A DNA stretch of 33,434 nucleotides, taken from positions 1 through 33,434 of the forward strand of contig JACPHR010000003.1 of NCBI GenBank assembly GCA_016188455.1. The letters are read 5' to 3'. The position numbers and the translations under genes were made by a program. The DNA comes from Candidatus Tayloriibacteriota bacterium (GTDB taxonomy: Bacteria > Patescibacteriota > Minisyncoccia > Phycocordibacterales > SIBU01). Every line of letters begins with the position of its first letter. The stretch's first letter is position 1. The notes under the pieces are model-generated. The model was not told the origin of the DNA. It made no database searches and worked only from the letters and a program-made list of their open reading frames with translations. This document shows, piece after piece, positions 13,856 through 21,867 of the stretch.

Positions 13856-13864
13856 TGGTATAAT
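13856..13864 (+). promoter_or_regulatory. Extended -10 promoter of the ECF-S/reductase/ligase unit
   Basis: TGGTATAAT (13856-13864) directly follows the terminator. The leader to ATG 13925 is about 50-55 nt. No clear -35 box is seen, as is common with extended -10 promoters. Confidence 0.65.
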
Positions 13865-13924
13865 AGCTTTGATAAGCCTCCAGTCAGAATTATTTTGCCA
13901 CTATTAATAACCTATCTAATCATT

Positions 13925-14653
13925 ATGAAATACTTTCATCAATCCATAAAGAAGAAGAATCTGCTCTTTATAGCTATTTTTGTGATTCTTGGATTTATCG
14001 CCCTACAGATTCCGGTCGCCGAACTGGCGGGATCGAAAGTAAAGTTTACAATTTATGACGCGTTTGCGCCTATCGCCGGCTCATTTATTGGAAGTATCCC
14101 AGGCGTCATGGCAGTCTTTCTTATGCAGTTTTTTAATTTTTTGGTTCACGGAGCGCAAATTCAGGATGCAGGTACAATTATTCGCTTATTCCCGATGCTT
14201 TTTGCCGTGCTCTATTTCTCCAAGAAAGGGAAGGTAAATCTTATCGTCCCCGCGCTTGCCATCGCGGCATTTATCGCGCATCCCATCGGTCGGACGGTCT
14301 GGTATTTCGCGCTTTTCTGGCTTATTCCCATTGGCGCGTATTTCTTCCACGACCGATTCCTCCTTGCCCGCGCGCTCGGCGCCACATTCACCGCGCATGC
14401 GGTTGGAGGTGCGCTGTGGATTTGGGCCTTTGCGCTTCCGGCCCCGGTTTGGAATTCCCTTATTCCCATCGTTATCGCCGAACGGCTACTCTTTGCGCTT
14501 GGTATCAGTGGATCATTTATTCTCGTCAATAACCTCCTTGGTTTCTTGGAGAAAAAACGGCTCTTGAACCTCGGCTTTTACATTGACCCGAAATACCTTG
14601 CTCCGGTTCTTCGAAACGCACAACATGCGCCCACAACATCTTCGACGAAGTAA
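13925..14653 (+). CDS. ECF-transporter S-component-like membrane protein
   Basis: This 242-aa protein has about six hydrophobic segments. The segment KFTIYDAFAPIAGSFIGSIPGV followed by NFLVHGAQIQDAGTIIRLFPMLFAVLYF resembles substrate-specific S subunits of energy-coupling-factor vitamin transporters, which bind a vitamin in the membrane and work with a shared ATPase module. No ATPase module is in this window. ATG 13925 is chosen; the longer ORF would need TTG 13895. The 3' end overlaps the next reading frame. Its neighbours, a reductase of the DHFR/RibD fold and a CofE-like glutamyl ligase, suggest import of a pterin, folate or flavin-like compound. That substrate is inferred. Confidence 0.7.
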   Translation: MKYFHQSIKKKNLLFIAIFVILGFIALQIPVAELAGSKVKFTIYDAFAPIAGSFIGSIPGVMAVFLMQFFNFLVHGAQIQDAGTIIRLFPMLFAVLYFSKKGKVNLIVPALAIAAFIAHPIGRTVWYFALFWLIPIGAYFFHDRFLLARALGATFTAHAVGGALWIWAFALPAPVWNSLIPIVIAERLLFALGISGSFILVNNLLGFLEKKRLLNLGFYIDPKYLAPVLRNAQHAPTTSSTK

Positions 14654-15161
14654 AACGCGTTTTGTCGCTTTTGTCGCCTCAAGCATTGATGGACGCATTT
14701 CACTGACAGAAAAGATTTTACCGCGATGGACGAGTAGGGAAGATTGGCGATTTTTCCAACGCTCACTTTCGCACGCGGATGCTGTTGTTGTCGGTCGCAA
14801 TACCTATAGGGCGGCGGCGAGGCGGCTATGCAAACGAGATACATTTGTTCTCGGAAGCCGCTTGAGAGCGATGACGCGCAGAGGAAGCGTGACATTTGTA
14901 AATCCAGCGAATGTTAGTTTGACATCCTTGCTTGCAAAATACAAGACAGTGGCCGTGCTCGGCGGCGGAGCAGTATATCGCTTCATGCTGGAGAGCAAAC
15001 TTCTGGATGAGATTTTTGTTACGATTGAGCCGCTCATTTTCGGGCGCGGAAAAGAAATGTTTGTCGGCGGCACTCGAACGATGCGGGTTAGCTTGGTATC
15101 CGTAAAGCGGCTCAATCAGACCGGTACGCTCCTGCTTCACTATCGGGTTAATCATCAATAA
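14625..15161 (+). CDS. DHFR / RibD C-terminal-domain family reductase
   Basis: This 178-aa protein matches the dihydrofolate-reductase-like RibD_C fold: RFVAFVASSIDGRISL at the start (substrate/NADPH strand), ADAVVVGRNTYRAAA, then the glycine-rich cofactor motif TVAVLGGGAVYRFMLESKLLDEI and the strand FVTIEPLIFGRGKEMF. The family reduces folates, ribosylaminopyrimidines or related pteridines with NADPH. The ORF extends to TTG 14583, but ATG 14625 places the start ten residues before the fold; this overlaps the S-component gene by 29 bases. It is followed after two bases by the CofE-like gene. Whether it is a true dihydrofolate reductase cannot be decided from sequence. Confidence 0.82.
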   Translation: MRPQHLRRSKTRFVAFVASSIDGRISLTEKILPRWTSREDWRFFQRSLSHADAVVVGRNTYRAAARRLCKRDTFVLGSRLRAMTRRGSVTFVNPANVSLTSLLAKYKTVAVLGGGAVYRFMLESKLLDEIFVTIEPLIFGRGKEMFVGGTRTMRVSLVSVKRLNQTGTLLLHYRVNHQ

Positions 15162-15163
15162 CT

Positions 15164-15868
15164 ATGTTCATCCGACCAATCAAAACGCGTGTTTTTCAAG
15201 AGGGAAACGATTTGTTTGCTTTCATTATGGGCTACTTCAAAAAACTTTCGGAAAGATCGGTGATTGTTGTCACGTCTAAAATTGTCGCCCTTGCGGAAAG
15301 AAGAACAGCTGTTGCAGAGAATGCGTGGACGAAGGAAAAACTAATCCGTGCAGAAAGCGATCTTGCCATACCCACCAAATATGTTTGGCTCACTGTTAAA
15401 GACGGAATGATAATGGCCTCTGCCGGAATTGACGAGTCAAACGCAAATGGCAAACTGATACTTTTACCGAAAGATAGTTTCAAGACGGCTCGTTTTTTGC
15501 AGAAAAAGTTGCGGGAGAAATACGGCGTGAGATATCTCGGAGTTCTTATTACCGACAGCCGCACAATTCCACTCCGTGCCGGTGTAACCGGCGTCGCTCT
15601 TGGCTATGCGGGTTTTCACGGAATTAAGGACTACCGCGGTATGCCGGATATTTTCGGCAGAAAGTTCAAATTTTCTCGGACTGATATAGCCGATAGTCTT
15701 GCTGCCGCCGCAGTTTTGGTCATGGGCGAAGGGAGCGAACGACAGCCCTTGGCGATTATTGAAAGAGCGCCGGTGGAATTCTGCGATAGAGTAAACCGTA
15801 CGGAGCTGCGTATTGATATCCAAGAGGACATGTACCGTCCGCTTTTTTCGAAATTGCCGAGACATTGA
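15164..15868 (+). CDS. F420-0:gamma-glutamyl ligase-like protein (CofE/FolC2 family)
   Basis: This 234-aa protein shows the CofE family pattern: VIVVTSKIVALAERR, then a DGMIMASAGIDESNANGKLILLPKD segment, YLGVLITDSRTIPLRAGVTG, ALGYAGFHGIKDYRG, DIFGRKF and DIADSLAAAAVLVMGEGSE. CofE adds glutamate by a gamma-linkage to coenzyme F420 using GTP; a family member in Chlamydia is known to act as a folylglutamate synthase (FolC2). No other F420 genes are in the window, and the gene next door is DHFR-like, so folate or pterin glutamylation is the more natural guess here. It starts two bases after the reductase stop. The right 180-bp repeat begins 22 bases after its stop. Confidence 0.85.
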   Translation: MFIRPIKTRVFQEGNDLFAFIMGYFKKLSERSVIVVTSKIVALAERRTAVAENAWTKEKLIRAESDLAIPTKYVWLTVKDGMIMASAGIDESNANGKLILLPKDSFKTARFLQKKLREKYGVRYLGVLITDSRTIPLRAGVTGVALGYAGFHGIKDYRGMPDIFGRKFKFSRTDIADSLAAAAVLVMGEGSERQPLAIIERAPVEFCDRVNRTELRIDIQEDMYRPLFSKLPRH

Positions 15869-15890
15869 TGGAGCGGAGGTTCTTGTATTC

Positions 15891-16073
15891 AAATTGCGCC
15901 CACTTCGTTTTGAGCGAGCGGGCAAAAATTGGGGGAGTTTGAGGGGGAAAATTTTTGCCCGCGAGCGTCAGACCGCCTCCGCCTGCTCGTCAGAGCAGAA
16001 CGCCGAAACAAAATTTTCTTCTTCCTTAATTGAAAAAAGAAAATGGGCGCGCGCAAATAAAAAAAGTGGAAGA
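15891..16073 (-). repeat. Right 183-bp inverted repeat of the four-gene cassette
   Basis: Reverse-complement partner of 12465-12644, with a run of five instead of two C residues at one place (minus-strand sense) as the only difference. It ends 41 bases before the dnaJ stop; the spacer holds TAATTC-type repeats (16083-16111). Confidence 0.9.
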
Positions 16074-16114
16074 AGGTTTACCTAATTCATAATTCTTAAT
16101 TCGTAATTCGGTTT

Positions 16115-17236
16115 TTAGATACCTTCCCTCTTCAACTCCTCAACCAATCTCCTGCCCTCTTTGGAAAGCTTGTTCGGCAACTTGACGCTCAAGCGGATTA
16201 AGAGGTCGCCGCGGCGGCCTTTTTCGTAGGGCACACCTTTGCCTTTGACCCGAAGCACTTCGCCGTGAGAAACGCCCTCGGGAATTTTTACTTTGATTTC
16301 GCCATCCAAAGTCTGCAACGCGTATTCCTCCCCCAAAATGGCGCTTGAGAGCTTGAGCGAAAGGTCAGTTACCAAATTGTTGCCCTCTTTCTTGAAAACC
16401 GGATGACGTTTGACGTGAACTTTGATGTAGAGGTCGCCTGCCGTGCCCGACGGCACGGCCTCTCCGGCGCCCGTAAGCCTTATCATCTCGCCGTCATCAA
16501 TGCCGGCGGGAACGGCTACGGCAATTTCCTGCTCTTTGCGAAGGACGCCCGCGCCGCGGCAGGTCGGACATTTTTCTTTGGGCACTTTGCCCTTGCCATC
16601 GCACTCCGTACAAGGACGGACCGTGGAAAAGGTGCCCATGAACGAACGTTTGGTTTCGTGGACTTTGCCTTTACCGTTGCAAACTGAGCAGGTACGCGTC
16701 TCGGTTCCCGGTTTCGCGCCGCTGCCGCCGCACTCGCGGCAAATGGCGGTTTTGTTCAGAAGAATTTTTCGTTCGGTGCCGAAAACCGCTTCGGCGAAAG
16801 GCAGTTCAATGTCAATTGAAATGTCCCGCCCGCGCTTCGCCCGGCCTCGGCCGCCGCCCGAGCCGCCGCCGAAGAAATCGCCGAAGATATCGCCGAGGTC
16901 AAACTCAAAACCGTTTTGAGAAAAATCGAAACCGCCCCGGCCGCCGAAGCCGGAGTTAAAACCAGAGAAATCGAAGCCGCCGAAGCCTTGACCGGCGGCC
17001 CCTCCGGGGCCGCCGCCCGCGAATGTCTGTCCGTAAGTATCGTACTCGGCGCGCTTTTTGTCGTCCCCGAGCACGCTGTACGCCTCGCTCGCGTCCTTAA
17101 ACCTCTGGGCGGCCGCGCCGTCGCCTTTGGTTTTGTCGGGATGGTACTCGTGGGCGAGCTTGCGGAAAGCTTTTTTAATTTCATCCGACGAAGAATTTCT
17201 TTCAACGCCGAGGATTTTGTAGTAGTCTTTGGCCAT
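16115..17236 (-). CDS. dnaJ: Chaperone DnaJ (Hsp40)
   Basis: This 373-aa type I J-protein has a J domain (residues 1-66, HPD at 32-34), a Gly/Phe-rich linker (about 72-130), a zinc domain with four CxxCxGxG repeats (CRECGGSG, CSVCNGKG, CTECDGKG, CPTCRGAG), and a C-terminal substrate-binding domain ending GRRGDLLIRLSVKLPNKLSKEGRRL. It stimulates DnaK ATPase and delivers unfolded clients. It lies downstream of dnaK on the same strand with a 119-nt spacer that carries an ATTCGTA/TACTAAT-type repeat. Length and motifs are normal. Confidence 0.97.
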   Translation of the reverse strand: MAKDYYKILGVERNSSSDEIKKAFRKLAHEYHPDKTKGDGAAAQRFKDASEAYSVLGDDKKRAEYDTYGQTFAGGGPGGAAGQGFGGFDFSGFNSGFGGRGGFDFSQNGFEFDLGDIFGDFFGGGSGGGRGRAKRGRDISIDIELPFAEAVFGTERKILLNKTAICRECGGSGAKPGTETRTCSVCNGKGKVHETKRSFMGTFSTVRPCTECDGKGKVPKEKCPTCRGAGVLRKEQEIAVAVPAGIDDGEMIRLTGAGEAVPSGTAGDLYIKVHVKRHPVFKKEGNNLVTDLSLKLSSAILGEEYALQTLDGEIKVKIPEGVSHGEVLRVKGKGVPYEKGRRGDLLIRLSVKLPNKLSKEGRRLVEELKREGI

Positions 17237-17355
17237 ACGAATGATTATACCAATATAATAATTATACTAATGTTAACGAATGGCTGCGAATAAGATAGAA
17301 TTAAGTCTAGAACAGTCCGCTGTTTGACGCTACTTGACAGGTCGTTACTGATATT
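17237..17355. repeat. dnaK-dnaJ spacer with CGAATG/TACTAAT units
   Basis: ACGAATGATTATACCAATAT and GTTAACGAATGGCTGCGAAT carry the short units of the intercistronic repeat family also seen at 21868-22059, 24305-24421, 32516-32590 and 33167-33327. No promoter was recognised. Confidence 0.45.
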
Positions 17356-19296
17356 TTACTTCTTGTCTTCTTCTTTGAACTCTGCTTCCCTCACATTTCC
17401 GTCATTACCTTTATCATCAGGACTCTTGCTGTCCGCCCCGCTCTGCGGGGCCGAGGCGGTCTGCTCTCTTGCCGCCTTCGCCATAATCTCGCCGATTTTT
17501 TGAAGCTCTAGGGAAAGCGCTTCGCTCGCGGATTTAATTGCCGCCATATCGTTCCCGCCCTTGGCGGTTTTCAAAGCCGAAATTTTTTCTTCAATCGCTT
17601 TGGCCGCGTCCGCCGGCACTTTGTCTTTGTTGTCGCGCAGGGCTTTTTCCGAAGTGTATATCAATTGCTCGGCGGCGTTCTTAATTTCAATTTCCTCGCG
17701 CTTCTTTTGGTCGTCGGCGTTATGCGCTTCGGCGTCTTTTTTCATCCGTTCCACTTCTTCTTTGGAAAGGCTGGAGCGCGCTTCTATCTTGATTGAATTG
17801 GCTTTGCCGGTCGTTTTATCCTTGGCGGTAACATTGAGAATGCCGTTGGCGTCAATGTCAAAGGTGACTTCAATCTGCGGCAGGCCGCGAGGCGCGGGCG
17901 GAATGCCGCCCAAGTTGAACTGACCGAGAGATTTATTGTCGGCGGCCATGGCGCGCTCGCCTTGAACGACATGAACCGTAACATCAGTCTGGTTGTCGGC
18001 GGCCGTTGAAAAGACCTGCGAACGCGAGGTCGGAATGGTGGTGTTTTTTTCAATCAGTTTGGTGGCCACGCCGCCCAAGGTCTCAATGCCAAAGGAAAGC
18101 GGAATAACATCCAGCAAGAGAATATCCTTGACCACCCCCGTGAGGATGCCGCCTTGAATGGCCGCGCCGACGGCTACCACCTCGTCCGGATTGACGCCCA
18201 TGTGAGGCTCCTTGCTGAAGTATTCTTTAACTCTTTTTTGCATGGCGGGCATGCGCGTCTGGCCGCCGACCAGAATCACTTCGTTGAGCTGGTCAATCTT
18301 AAACGGCGACGCCGCCATGGCGCGCTTGGTGATGGCCATGGCTCGGTCAATGAACTCGGCCGTCAATTCCTCCAGTTTGGCTCGGGTCATTTTTATCAGA
18401 AAGTGGCGCGGGCCGGAGGCGTCCGAGGTAATGAAGGGAATATTCACTTCGGTTTGAACCGCCGTTGAAAGCTCTATTTTCGCCTTCTCGGCCGCTTCGT
18501 CCAGACGCTGAAGTGCCAGCGCATCTTTGCGCACGTCAATGCCTGATTCTTTTTTGAACTCGTCGGCCAGCCAGGCGATAATCTTTTGGTCAATGTCCTT
18601 GCCTCCGAGATGGGCGTCGCCGTCGGTGGATTTCACTTCCACCACGTCATCCCCCACTTCAAGCACCGAGATGTCAAAAGTGCCGCCGCCGAAATCAAAG
18701 ACTGCAATTTTTTCATCTTTCTTCTTGTTGAAGCCGTATGCAAGCGCCGCAGCCGTCGGCTCGTTGATGATGCGCTTGACGTCAAGGCCGGCGATTTTGC
18801 CGGCGTCTTTGGTCGCCTGCCTCTGCGAATCGTTAAAGTAGGCCGGCACGGTGATGACGGCTTCGGTGATTTTTTCGCCGAGCCGCGCTTCGGCGTCGTT
18901 TTTCAATTTGGTGAGAATCATGGCCGAAATTTCTTCCGGCCGATACCACTTTGCTTGTCCTGAGCCTGTCGAAGGATCGCCCATTTTCACTTCAATGCCG
19001 CCATTCGCCGATTTCCGAACCTCAAACGGCACCGAGGCTTTGTCCTTCTGCGCCGCCGGTTCGTCAAAGGCGTGGCCGATGAATCGCTTAATCTGATAAA
19101 TGGTGTTTTTGGGGTTAGTAACCCCTTGACGTTTGGCCAAAAGGCCGACGAGCCGTTCGCCGGTTTTTGACTGCGCCACGATTGAGGGCGTGGTTCTGGC
19201 TCCCTCCGCGTTTTCCAAGATTTTCGGCTCCCCGGCTTCCATCACCGCCACGGCGGAGTTGGTTGTGCCTAAGTCTATACCGATAATTTTACTCAT
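17356..19296 (-). CDS. dnaK: Chaperone DnaK (Hsp70)
   Basis: This 646-aa Hsp70 begins [20 protein letters not shown] and has the ATPase signatures [14 protein letters not shown] and [21 protein letters not shown], the interdomain linker [19 protein letters not shown], and a C-terminal lid ending in an acidic tail. It refolds proteins with DnaJ and GrpE. Residues about 107-115 (DPSTGSGQA, bases 18978-18952) are an in-frame insertion of a dispersed CPR-type repeat (TTCGACAGGCTCAGGAC). It falls in a surface loop of subdomain IB before [13 protein letters not shown], where other Hsp70s have a short turn. Everything else is normal. Confidence 0.97.
   Translation of the reverse strand: MSKIIGIDLGTTNSAVAVMEAGEPKILENAEGARTTPSIVAQSKTGERLVGLLAKRQGVTNPKNTIYQIKRFIGHAFDEPAAQKDKASVPFEVRKSANGGIEVKMGDPSTGSGQAKWYRPEEISAMILTKLKNDAEARLGEKITEAVITVPAYFNDSQRQATKDAGKIAGLDVKRIINEPTAAALAYGFNKKKDEKIAVFDFGGGTFDISVLEVGDDVVEVKSTDGDAHLGGKDIDQKIIAWLADEFKKESGIDVRKDALALQRLDEAAEKAKIELSTAVQTEVNIPFITSDASGPRHFLIKMTRAKLEELTAEFIDRAMAITKRAMAASPFKIDQLNEVILVGGQTRMPAMQKRVKEYFSKEPHMGVNPDEVVAVGAAIQGGILTGVVKDILLLDVIPLSFGIETLGGVATKLIEKNTTIPTSRSQVFSTAADNQTDVTVHVVQGERAMAADNKSLGQFNLGGIPPAPRGLPQIEVTFDIDANGILNVTAKDKTTGKANSIKIEARSSLSKEEVERMKKDAEAHNADDQKKREEIEIKNAAEQLIYTSEKALRDNKDKVPADAAKAIEEKISALKTAKGGNDMAAIKSASEALSLELQKIGEIMAKAAREQTASAPQSGADSKSPDDKGNDGNVREAEFKEEDKK
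18952..18978 (-). repeat. Dispersed repeat inserted in frame in dnaK
   Basis: Minus strand GATCCTTCGACAGGCTCAGG plus ACAAGCA, coding for [10 protein letters not shown] related copy (CTTTCGACAGGCTCGGGGC) is intergenic at about 6893-6912. Confidence 0.65.
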
Positions 19297-19444
19297 AGTG
19301 TGTTAATAGTTAATGTTTGTAATTTATAAATGAGTAACAAAAAACAACAACCGAACTAGGAAGTAAGAATTATGAATAAGAAATAAGAAGAGAAAATGAG
19401 AATTGGGTCGACAAAAATCTAATTCCTAATTCTTAATTCATAAT
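19297..19444. repeat. Spacer upstream of dnaK with TAATTC-type inverted repeats
   Basis: GAAGTAAGAATTATGAATAA on one side and TAATTCCTAATTCTTAATTC on the other can pair imperfectly. The TAATTC units resemble 16083-16111 after the cassette. No promoter for dnaK is clear. Confidence 0.45.
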
Positions 19445-19762
19445 TCACGCGCTCGGGGCTCTCGTTGGTTGACTAATAAAAAATTGAAATTTGTTGAAAA
19501 AAGGAGAAACAACCGCGCTGTAACCGCGGCGCTCGGCCGCAACCGACGGGGATTTCGCACAACTGCCCCTTAAGCAGAGGACTTGCTTCGTGATTCGCGA
19601 TTCTTGATTCGCGATTCTGTTCTCAACCGGCCTGACCGAAAGCAGGCGCACATTTAATCCGCCATCGGATTCAATCACGAAAAAGGTCGCCAGGACGGAT
19701 TCCCCCGCTTTGGTGCGCAGAACTTTCTGGACAATTTTCCCTTGTGATTTTACTGCAAGCAT
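19445..19762 (-). CDS. Hypothetical 105-aa protein between grpE and dnaK
   Basis: The N-terminal half (MLAVKSQGKIVQKVLRTKAGESVLATFFVIESDGGLNVRLLSVRPVE) looks like a compact beta-rich domain. The second half is less protein-like: NRIANQESRITKQ is the translation of a GATTCGCGATTCTTGATTCG-type repeat, and the tail is rich in Arg, Ser and Pro. It lies in the same direction as grpE and dnaK and 34 bases after grpE, so it is probably in their transcript. Either a small gene lengthened by a repeat or a decayed gene. No family recognised. Confidence 0.45.
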   Translation of the reverse strand: MLAVKSQGKIVQKVLRTKAGESVLATFFVIESDGGLNVRLLSVRPVENRIANQESRITKQVLCLRGSCAKSPSVAAERRGYSAVVSPFFNKFQFFISQPTRAPSA

Positions 19763-19796
19763 TTTATTCTTGAGCCTAGATTCCTGATTATTGATT

Positions 19797-20423
19797 CTAT
19801 CCCTTGAATTCTCCCACCCTCACCTTCGGCGCTCTCAACACTCTATCATAAAAAGCGTACCCCTTGTGAATGACGGCGATAATTTTATGATTCTCTGATT
19901 CATTCGTCGCCGGAACAAATTCTGCCGCTTCGTGGAGCGCGGGGTCAAACTTCTCGCCTAATGGATTGAGCTCTTTGAGACCGTTCGCCTCCAAAACTCC
20001 TTTAAGCTGGCTTGCGATATACTCAACACCCGTCCGCCAATGCTTATCAACCTTTTCCCACTCCTCTTTGTTGCCAAAAGCCGCGTTGAAACTCTCCAAA
20101 ACCGGCAAAAGCTCGGCGATAAGGCTTTCGGCGGCGTACTTTCTAAAACGCTCGTTGTCCGTCGCATCGCGCTTGCGGGCGTTCTGAAATTCCGCCGCGC
20201 TTCTCTGCCATTTATCAAGATAATCCTGCTTTTCCTTAACGCAAAGAGCAAGCCTTTGCCTAAGCTTTTTCAAAACCTCCGCTCCGGTCTCTTCCTCGGC
20301 CACTATTTCGCTGTCGGTATTATTAACATTTTTACCTTTTTTGTCAATAGCACTACCTTCTCCCGCTTCTGGGGCGTACTCAATATCTTTCTCTTCGTGG
20401 GAATTGTTATCGTCAGAGTTCAT
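19797..20423 (-). CDS. grpE: Nucleotide exchange factor GrpE
   Basis: The 208-aa product has an acidic disordered N-terminus (about residues 1-45), a long coiled coil (about 50-110; QRLALCVKEKQDYLDKWQRSAAEFQNARKR) and the C-terminal beta domain ending FDPALHEAAEFV ... KIIAVIHKGYAFYDRVLRAPKVRVGE, which is the GrpE signature. It releases ADP from DnaK. ATG 20423 is used; the ORF track start is TTG 20432. The promoter TTGCCA-N17-TATACT (20463-20435) puts the transcript start only about five bases before this ATG. It heads grpE-orf-dnaK-dnaJ. No CIRCE element was seen. Confidence 0.95.
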   Translation of the reverse strand: MNSDDNNSHEEKDIEYAPEAGEGSAIDKKGKNVNNTDSEIVAEEETGAEVLKKLRQRLALCVKEKQDYLDKWQRSAAEFQNARKRDATDNERFRKYAAESLIAELLPVLESFNAAFGNKEEWEKVDKHWRTGVEYIASQLKGVLEANGLKELNPLGEKFDPALHEAAEFVPATNESENHKIIAVIHKGYAFYDRVLRAPKVRVGEFKG

Positions 20424-20434
20424 AAGTAACAATC

Positions 20435-20463
20435 AGTATAACCGCCGAGGAAAAGTTTGGCAA
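20435..20463 (-). promoter_or_regulatory. Promoter of the grpE-dnaK-dnaJ operon
   Basis: Minus strand TTGCCA (20463-20458), a 17-bp spacer, TATACT (20440-20435). The leader before ATG 20423 would be about five bases. No heat-shock operator (CIRCE) is visible. Confidence 0.7.
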
Positions 20464-20637
20464 TAAATAAATGTTCAGAGCCCGGTTGAGATAACTCTCA
20501 CCTGCCTCTTAGACCACTTTAGACGCTCCGCCCTTTGGAAACCCGCGGTTTTCCAACGCTCGCAGACTGGCTGTCTTCCTCCACGGAAAAACCGGAGTTT
20601 TCCCGACCCTTTTCTCACTGCCCAGTTGGAGCGAGGA
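20464..20637. other. Structured spacer between rpsI and grpE (three hairpins)
   Basis: The spacer holds inverted repeats in series: TTTGGAAACCCGCGGTTTTCCAA (about 20538-20560, arms only quoted here as one fold), CGGAAAAACCGGAGTTTTCCCG (about 20584-20605), and CCCAGTTGGAGC / GCTCCACTGGG (about 20620-20660), the last overlapping the rpsI stop. No T-run follows any of them on the minus strand. It may be a terminator/processing region or an unknown RNA element; no known RNA family was recognised. Confidence 0.4.
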
Positions 20638-21042
20638 TTACCTTTTGCTCCACTGGGGGGCTTTCCTTGCTTTCTTGAGTCCGAACTTGCGGCGCTCTTT
20701 TGCCCGCGGGTCGCGCTTGAGAAAACCAGCGGCCTTTACTTTCTTGCGAAGCCCTTGGTCAAAAAGGACCAGCGAGCGGGCAAGGCCGTGACGAAGCGCT
20801 TCGGCCTGAGAGTTCAAACCGCCGCCGATAATTTTTGCCGTTATCTTGAACTTTTGCGAGAGCTTGGCAACGGTAAGAGCTTGAAGGGCGACTCGGCGGA
20901 GTTCTTCCGTCGGGAAATAAGAATCAACCTCTTTGCCGTTCACCGAGCAGGCGCCTTTGGCGGCTGGGGTAAGACGAACGCGGGCAATGGCGGTTTTCCG
21001 GCGACCGACGGTTTCTATGTATCTGATTTTTTCTTCAATCAT
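20638..21042 (-). CDS. rpsI: Small-subunit ribosomal protein uS9
   Basis: This 134-aa protein has the uS9 pattern: RYIETVGRRKTAIARVRLTP at the start, then EVDSYFP, KITAKIIGGGLNSQAEALRHGLARSL, and a C-terminal basic tail with LKRDPRAKERRKFGLKKARKAPQWSKR that reaches the P-site tRNA. The terminal SKR is the conserved end. It follows rplM after 30 bases, the classical L13-S9 pair, here placed behind rplQ as the last gene of the ribosomal block. Confidence 0.97.
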   Translation of the reverse strand: MIEEKIRYIETVGRRKTAIARVRLTPAAKGACSVNGKEVDSYFPTEELRRVALQALTVAKLSQKFKITAKIIGGGLNSQAEALRHGLARSLVLFDQGLRKKVKAAGFLKRDPRAKERRKFGLKKARKAPQWSKR

Positions 21043-21072
21043 AATTTTCTATTATCCATAATCTATTTTCTA

Positions 21073-21420
21073 TCATTCCTTAACGCTCAAATTTTTCATC
21101 AATTTAGGGCGAAGTTTGTTTGAAGGGAGCATGCCGTAAACCGCCAGCCGAAAAACTTCCCCATAACCTTTCTCCTCAATAACATTGGCCATTGAAGTGG
21201 CGCGCAGTCCGCCGGGATAGCCCGAATAACGGGCGTAGGTTTTCTGGGAAAGCTTTTTTTCGCCGAGCTCGGCTTTTGAAGCGTTGACGATTGCCACTTT
21301 GCCTCCCGTAATCTTATGGCGGACAAAATCCGGCCGATTCTTGCCCATAAGAAGACGGGCGGCCTCGCTCGCCACTCGCCCGAGTTTTTTGCCTGTCGCG
21401 TCAATGGTATATTTGTTCAT
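21073..21420 (-). CDS. rplM: Large-subunit ribosomal protein uL13
   Basis: This 115-aa protein shows the uL13 features: YTIDATGKKLGRVASEAARLLMGKN, then GGKVAIVNASKAELGEKKLSQKTYARYSGYPGGLR, and FRLAVYGMLPSNKLRPKLMKNLSV. It is about 25 residues shorter than the common bacterial form (about 142 aa), ending soon after the GMLP motif, in keeping with other shortened proteins here. It sits between rplQ and rpsI on the same strand. Confidence 0.97.
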   Translation of the reverse strand: MNKYTIDATGKKLGRVASEAARLLMGKNRPDFVRHKITGGKVAIVNASKAELGEKKLSQKTYARYSGYPGGLRATSMANVIEEKGYGEVFRLAVYGMLPSNKLRPKLMKNLSVKE

Positions 21421-21516
21421 AAATTAAAATGTAAATATGAAAATGGAAAATGACAATGGAAAATCTTAAAACTTTTCAATTCTAAATTGTAATTTTCAAT
21501 TTTAATTTTTTAATTT
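21421..21516. repeat. rplQ-rplM spacer with AT-rich hairpin (GGAAAATGACAAT family)
   Basis: The left side (AAAATGGAAAATGACAATGG) pairs imperfectly with the right side (ATTGTAATTTTCAATTTT). TGGAAAATGACAAT also occurs in the infA-rpmJ spacer at about 25109-25122. Confidence 0.5.
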
Positions 21517-21867
21517 TCATATGAATTCAATCACCGCCATCTTGCCGCCGTCGCTCAATCGCCGCGGCAGTTTGACGATTCTAGTATAACCGCCCGTCCG
21601 CTTGCCGTATTTCGGTCCCAGAGTATCTAGCAGTTCTTTGGCCGCCTCTTCCGCGCCGAGGCGGGCGACCAAAAGTCTCCGCGAAGCGAGGGTTTTGATT
21701 TTGGCGCGCGTCACCAGCTTTTCAACCAAAGGCCTCAGCTCCTTGGCTTTAGCTTCGGTGGTGGTAATTTTCTTGTGCTTGATGAGAGCAAGCGCCAGCG
21801 ACTTCAAAAGAGCGCGGCGTTGGCCGCGTTCCAGCCCGAATTTTCTGTTTTGCTTGTGATGCCTCAT
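21517..21867 (-). CDS. rplQ: Large-subunit ribosomal protein bL17
   Basis: This 116-aa protein starts MRHHKQNRKFGLERGQRRALLKSLALALIKHKKITTTEAKAKELRP, the bL17 hallmark, and ends GKRTGGYTRIVKLPRRLSDGGKMAVIEFI. The length is normal. It follows rpoA, as in the alpha operon, but after a long (192-nt) repeat-filled spacer. Confidence 0.97.
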   Translation of the reverse strand: MRHHKQNRKFGLERGQRRALLKSLALALIKHKKITTTEAKAKELRPLVEKLVTRAKIKTLASRRLLVARLGAEEAAKELLDTLGPKYGKRTGGYTRIVKLPRRLSDGGKMAVIEFI

